From contig JAEPMM010000099.1 of the NCBI GenBank assembly GCA_017643965.1, forward strand, positions 1 through 9,322: DNA of 9,322 nt, written 5' to 3'. Made by a program: the position numbers and the translations under genes. Origin of the DNA: Marinobacter sp. Lineage in GTDB: Bacteria; Pseudomonadota; Gammaproteobacteria; Pseudomonadales; Oleiphilaceae. A model generated the notes under the pieces. It was not told the DNA's origin, searched no databases, and worked only from the letters and a program-made list of their open reading frames with translations. Positions 7,180 to 9,322 of the stretch are shown one piece after another (the first letter of the stretch is position 1; each line of letters opens with the position of its first letter).

Positions 7180-7732
7180 CCTCCTCTTCGAACCAGGGAT
7201 TGCGGCGCAGCCAGAGATTGTTGCGCGGGCTGGGGTGCGGCATAGGCATCAGATTCGGCCAGTACTGGCGCCACTGCCGAACGTTTTCGGTGACCGAGCG
7301 CGCGGCGTCGGGCAGATGCCAGGCATGAGCGTATTGCCCAATCACCAGCGTCAGTGCCACATTCGGCAAGCGCGCCAGCAACGCCTGTCTCCAGGCCGGC
7401 GCACATTCCGGTCGCGGTGGCAAATCCCCCGATTTACCGGTGCCCGGATAGCAAAACCCCATTGGCAGAATCGCGAGCTTCTGCTCGTCATAGAAATCCT
7501 CCCGCGACAGGTCCAGCCACTGACGCAGGCGATCGCCACTCGGGTCGTTGAACGGCAAGCCGGTCTCGTGCACCCGCCGGCCAGGGGCCTGGCCGACCAC
7601 CAGCAGCCGGGCCGATTCCGACAGCTGGATCACCGGTCGCGGACCGCAGGGCAGCGAATCGGCACACAGAGTGCAAGCCCGCACCCGGCTCACCAGTTCC
7701 CGAAATGGCAGTTCAGACAGGGGGTCGGTCAT
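7133..7732 (-). CDS. Uracil-DNA glycosylase superfamily protein (COG1573-like, possible Fe-S)
   Basis: A 199-residue protein with both superfamily motifs: VVGQAPGRRVHETGLPF at about 45-61 (motif 1) and HPSPRNN at 166-172 (motif 2). Family members remove uracil or related lesions from DNA by cleaving the N-glycosidic bond, starting base-excision repair. Cysteines C20-X2-C23 and C94-X15-C110 match the four-cysteine 4Fe-4S spacing of family 4 enzymes. Motif 1 has Q where family 4 usually has E (GEAPG) and continues FNDPSG rather than FVGRAG, so this is a divergent branch whose activity is unproven. ATG 7732 is the only ATG start: an in-frame TGA lies four codons upstream. The Shine-Dalgarno (GGAAG) is weak. 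It is divergent from the nitroreductase gene and overlaps glpD at its 3' end. Confidence 0.85.
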   Translation of the reverse strand: MTDPLSELPFRELVSRVRACTLCADSLPCGPRPVIQLSESARLLVVGQAPGRRVHETGLPFNDPSGDRLRQWLDLSREDFYDEQKLAILPMGFCYPGTGKSGDLPPRPECAPAWRQALLARLPNVALTLVIGQYAHAWHLPDAARSVTENVRQWRQYWPNLMPMPHPSPRNNLWLRRNPWFEEEVIPTLQSRIRSLLRP

Positions 7733-7823
7733 GGGCTTCCGTCATCCAGGCAATTGCATAAATCAGACTTTCCCGTAACGATAGAGTCACACAACCCACT
7801 TCACAAGCACGCAAGGACACCCC

Positions 7824-8564
7824 ATGAACGCGAAAGCTGGCCCGCTCACCCCGCCGGAGATCGATGTTGAAGAGTTCCGCAAAGTGGTGCGCAGCCGCCG
7901 TTCGATCCGCCGCTTCACCGACGAGCCCATCCCGGCCGACGTGCTGGACGACTGCCTGGAGTTGGCCACCCTGGCGCCGAATTCCAGTAACCTGCAACCC
8001 TGGGAATTCTTTGTAGTGCAATCTCCGGAGCTGCGCAAAAAACTGGCAAACGCCTGCCTGAACCAGAATGCGGCCAGAACAGCGCCGGTGTTGATCGGCA
8101 TTGTGGCCCGTACCGATACATGGCGCGAACATGCTCGCCAGGCACTGGCGCAATGGCCGGAAGAAACCTTGCCGGGCATTGTCGAGAAATACTACACCCG
8201 CATTGCCCCCATCCATTACAACCAGGGGCCACTGGGTATACTCGGTGTGGCAAAGAAAACGGCGGGTCTGTTCGTCGGCCTCACCCGTCCGGTGCCGCGC
8301 GGGCCCTATTCCGCCACCGAGATGAAAATCTGGGCCACCAAGTCCACCGCACTGGCTGCAGAGAACCTGATGCTGGCGCTGCGGGCCCACGGGTATGATT
8401 CATGCCCGATGGAAGGCTTCGATGACTGTCGCGTGCGCAAGCTGTTAAACGTGCCGCGCAAGGGCCTGGTGGTGATGGTGCTGGCCGCGGGCAGGCGCGC
8501 CGAGAACGGCGTTTACAACCGCCAGTATCGCTTCGATAAGCAGACGTTGGTGCATTATCTCTGA
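7824..8564 (+). CDS. Nitroreductase-family FMN flavoprotein
   Basis: A 246-residue cytosolic protein of the NfsB/FRP nitroreductase fold. The N-terminal RSRRSIRRF at 23-31 is the usual FMN-phosphate-binding segment. It is followed by LATLAPNSSNLQPWEFFVV at about 47-65, the flavin-contacting loop. The C-terminal part has AAENLMLALRAHGYDSCPMEGF at about 178-199, also typical. Members are homodimers that use NAD(P)H to reduce nitroaromatics, quinones or other electrophiles; the natural substrate here is unknown. The stretch between about 97 and 165 looks longer than in compact members and holds the basic segment RPVPRGPYSATEMKIW. The start is supported by AAGGA six bases before the ATG. It lies 91 bases from the divergent glycosylase gene, and its stop overlaps the end of the cyclase gene by ten bases. 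Confidence 0.92.
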   Translation: MNAKAGPLTPPEIDVEEFRKVVRSRRSIRRFTDEPIPADVLDDCLELATLAPNSSNLQPWEFFVVQSPELRKKLANACLNQNAARTAPVLIGIVARTDTWREHARQALAQWPEETLPGIVEKYYTRIAPIHYNQGPLGILGVAKKTAGLFVGLTRPVPRGPYSATEMKIWATKSTALAAENLMLALRAHGYDSCPMEGFDDCRVRKLLNVPRKGLVVMVLAAGRRAENGVYNRQYRFDKQTLVHYL

Positions 8565-9322
8565 GGATTGCCCTTGCGCGCTTTCTTGATCGCGTACATG
8601 GCGTCATCGGCCCGGGCCAGCAAGGCGTCCGGGTCGGTTTCTCCGGCATGGCTGACCACGCCGCCCACGCTTGGGCCCGCATAGTCCAGCGACATCTCCG
8701 GCAGGTCGAAACGGCCGCAGGTCACTTTGCGCAGCCGACCAAGGAATGCTTCGAGCCCGGCTTCCCCCTCCTCCGGTTTTGCCGCCGACAGCACCACGAA
8801 TTCATCGCCACCATAGCGGCTGACCAGGTCACCGGCCCTTGACGCGCCCCGCAGGCAGACCGCCAGGCTCTGCAGGAACTGATCACCGACATCGTGACCG
8901 TGTTCGTCGTTGATCTGTTTGAAGCCATCAAGATCCATAAACGCCACGTAAACCTTGCCACCATTGCGCTGGGCTTCCGCCAGCATGCGTGCCAGCTCCT
9001 CGATGAGGTAACGGCGGTTAGCCAGCCCGGTCAGCGGGTCGTGAAGCGCGTAAACCGACAACTCCTGGTTCGCGCGCTCCAGTTGTTCCAGGTACTCCGC
9101 CCGCTCGGCAAGAAGCGACAGGTAATTCGAGCAGCTGATGATCAGCCGTTGCTCGTTGTCATGATCGTCAACCGCGTCGGATTCAGTGGCCACCAGCAGG
9201 ATGCCCGCCACCCGACCGGCCGCGGTTTCCACGCTGACCAGCGCCACCAGTGCCCGGGCAGTCAGACCAACACTCTTCAGCGCGGGTATCAGCCCGGAGA
9301 CGTCGGTATGGGCCGCAAGAAA
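8555..9322 (-). CDS. GAF-like/GGDEF diguanylate cyclase, C-terminal part (5' end off window)
   Basis: The frame is open to the right edge, so the visible 255 residues are the C-terminal part. Residues 1-70 resemble the end of a GAF sensor domain (GRVAGILLVATES, then DNEQRLIISCSNYLSLL). A helical linker at about 73-92 leads to a complete GGDEF domain with DPLTGLANRR at 95-104, MDLDGFKQIND at 129-139, and an intact GGDEF signature at 171-175. RAGD at 162-165, five residues before GGDEF, is the RxxD inhibitory site. It should therefore make cyclic di-GMP from two GTP and be subject to product inhibition. No EAL domain follows. The signal sensed by the N-terminal part is unknown, and no start can be given. 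Its last ten bases overlap the convergent nitroreductase gene. Confidence 0.92.
   Translation of the reverse strand, partial: FLAAHTDVSGLIPALKSVGLTARALVALVSVETAAGRVAGILLVATESDAVDDHDNEQRLIISCSNYLSLLAERAEYLEQLERANQELSVYALHDPLTGLANRRYLIEELARMLAEAQRNGGKVYVAFMDLDGFKQINDEHGHDVGDQFLQSLAVCLRGASRAGDLVSRYGGDEFVVLSAAKPEEGEAGLEAFLGRLRKVTCGRFDLPEMSLDYAGPSVGGVVSHAGETDPDALLARADDAMYAIKKARKGNPQR

Noticed and set aside
7754..7782. Nitroreductase promoter TTGCAT ... TAACGAT
   Set aside because: Spacing is about right (16-17 bases), but the -10 matches poorly at either register, so it was not listed.
7713..8390. 225-codon minus-strand open frame opposite the nitroreductase
   Set aside because: It covers a well-supported gene, has a low-complexity composition and no recognisable motif.

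Overview
The window looks like an ordinary chromosomal stretch of a GC-rich gammaproteobacterium. Protein styles (MalT-like regulator, GlpD, DASS and SSS sodium symporters, short DksA/TraR protein) would fit a marine genus such as Marinobacter. That genus is an inference from gene style, not from a search. I see no rRNA, tRNA, CRISPR array, transposase or phage gene. Coding density is very high, and two convergent gene pairs share coding bases at their 3' ends.

Layout: (1) at the left edge, the C-terminal 241 residues of a MalT-type LuxR-family activator (+). (2) Five bases after its stop, tail to tail, a two-gene minus-strand unit: a short DksA/TraR-type zinc-finger protein followed, with a 14-base overlap, by a DASS/SLC13 sodium-coupled anion symporter. 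(3) A 178-base divergent intergenic region holding a perfect TTGAC-N4-GTCAA palindrome. (4) An SSS-family sodium:solute symporter (+) broken by an apparent one-base deletion after codon 181. (5) A periplasmic LivK-type substrate-binding protein (+) with no ABC permease or ATPase genes nearby. (6) Aerobic glycerol-3-phosphate dehydrogenase glpD (+), without glpF, glpK or glpR beside it. (7) A uracil-DNA glycosylase-superfamily gene (-) whose 3' end overlaps glpD by 47 bases. (8) A nitroreductase-family flavoprotein (+), divergent from the glycosylase gene. (9) At the right edge, a GAF-like/GGDEF diguanylate cyclase (-), overlapping the nitroreductase by 10 bases tail to tail and running off the window.

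These genes do not form one obvious pathway. The common thread is uptake and central carbon use (anion symporter, solute symporter, solute-binding protein, glycerol-3-phosphate oxidation), with regulators (MalT-like, DksA-like, diguanylate cyclase) and stand-alone housekeeping or stress genes between them. I found no clear new defence or mobile system. The points most worth a second look are the frameshifted symporter next to an orphan binding protein, the DksA-like/anion-symporter unit, the convergent coding overlaps, and the palindrome in the divergent promoter region.
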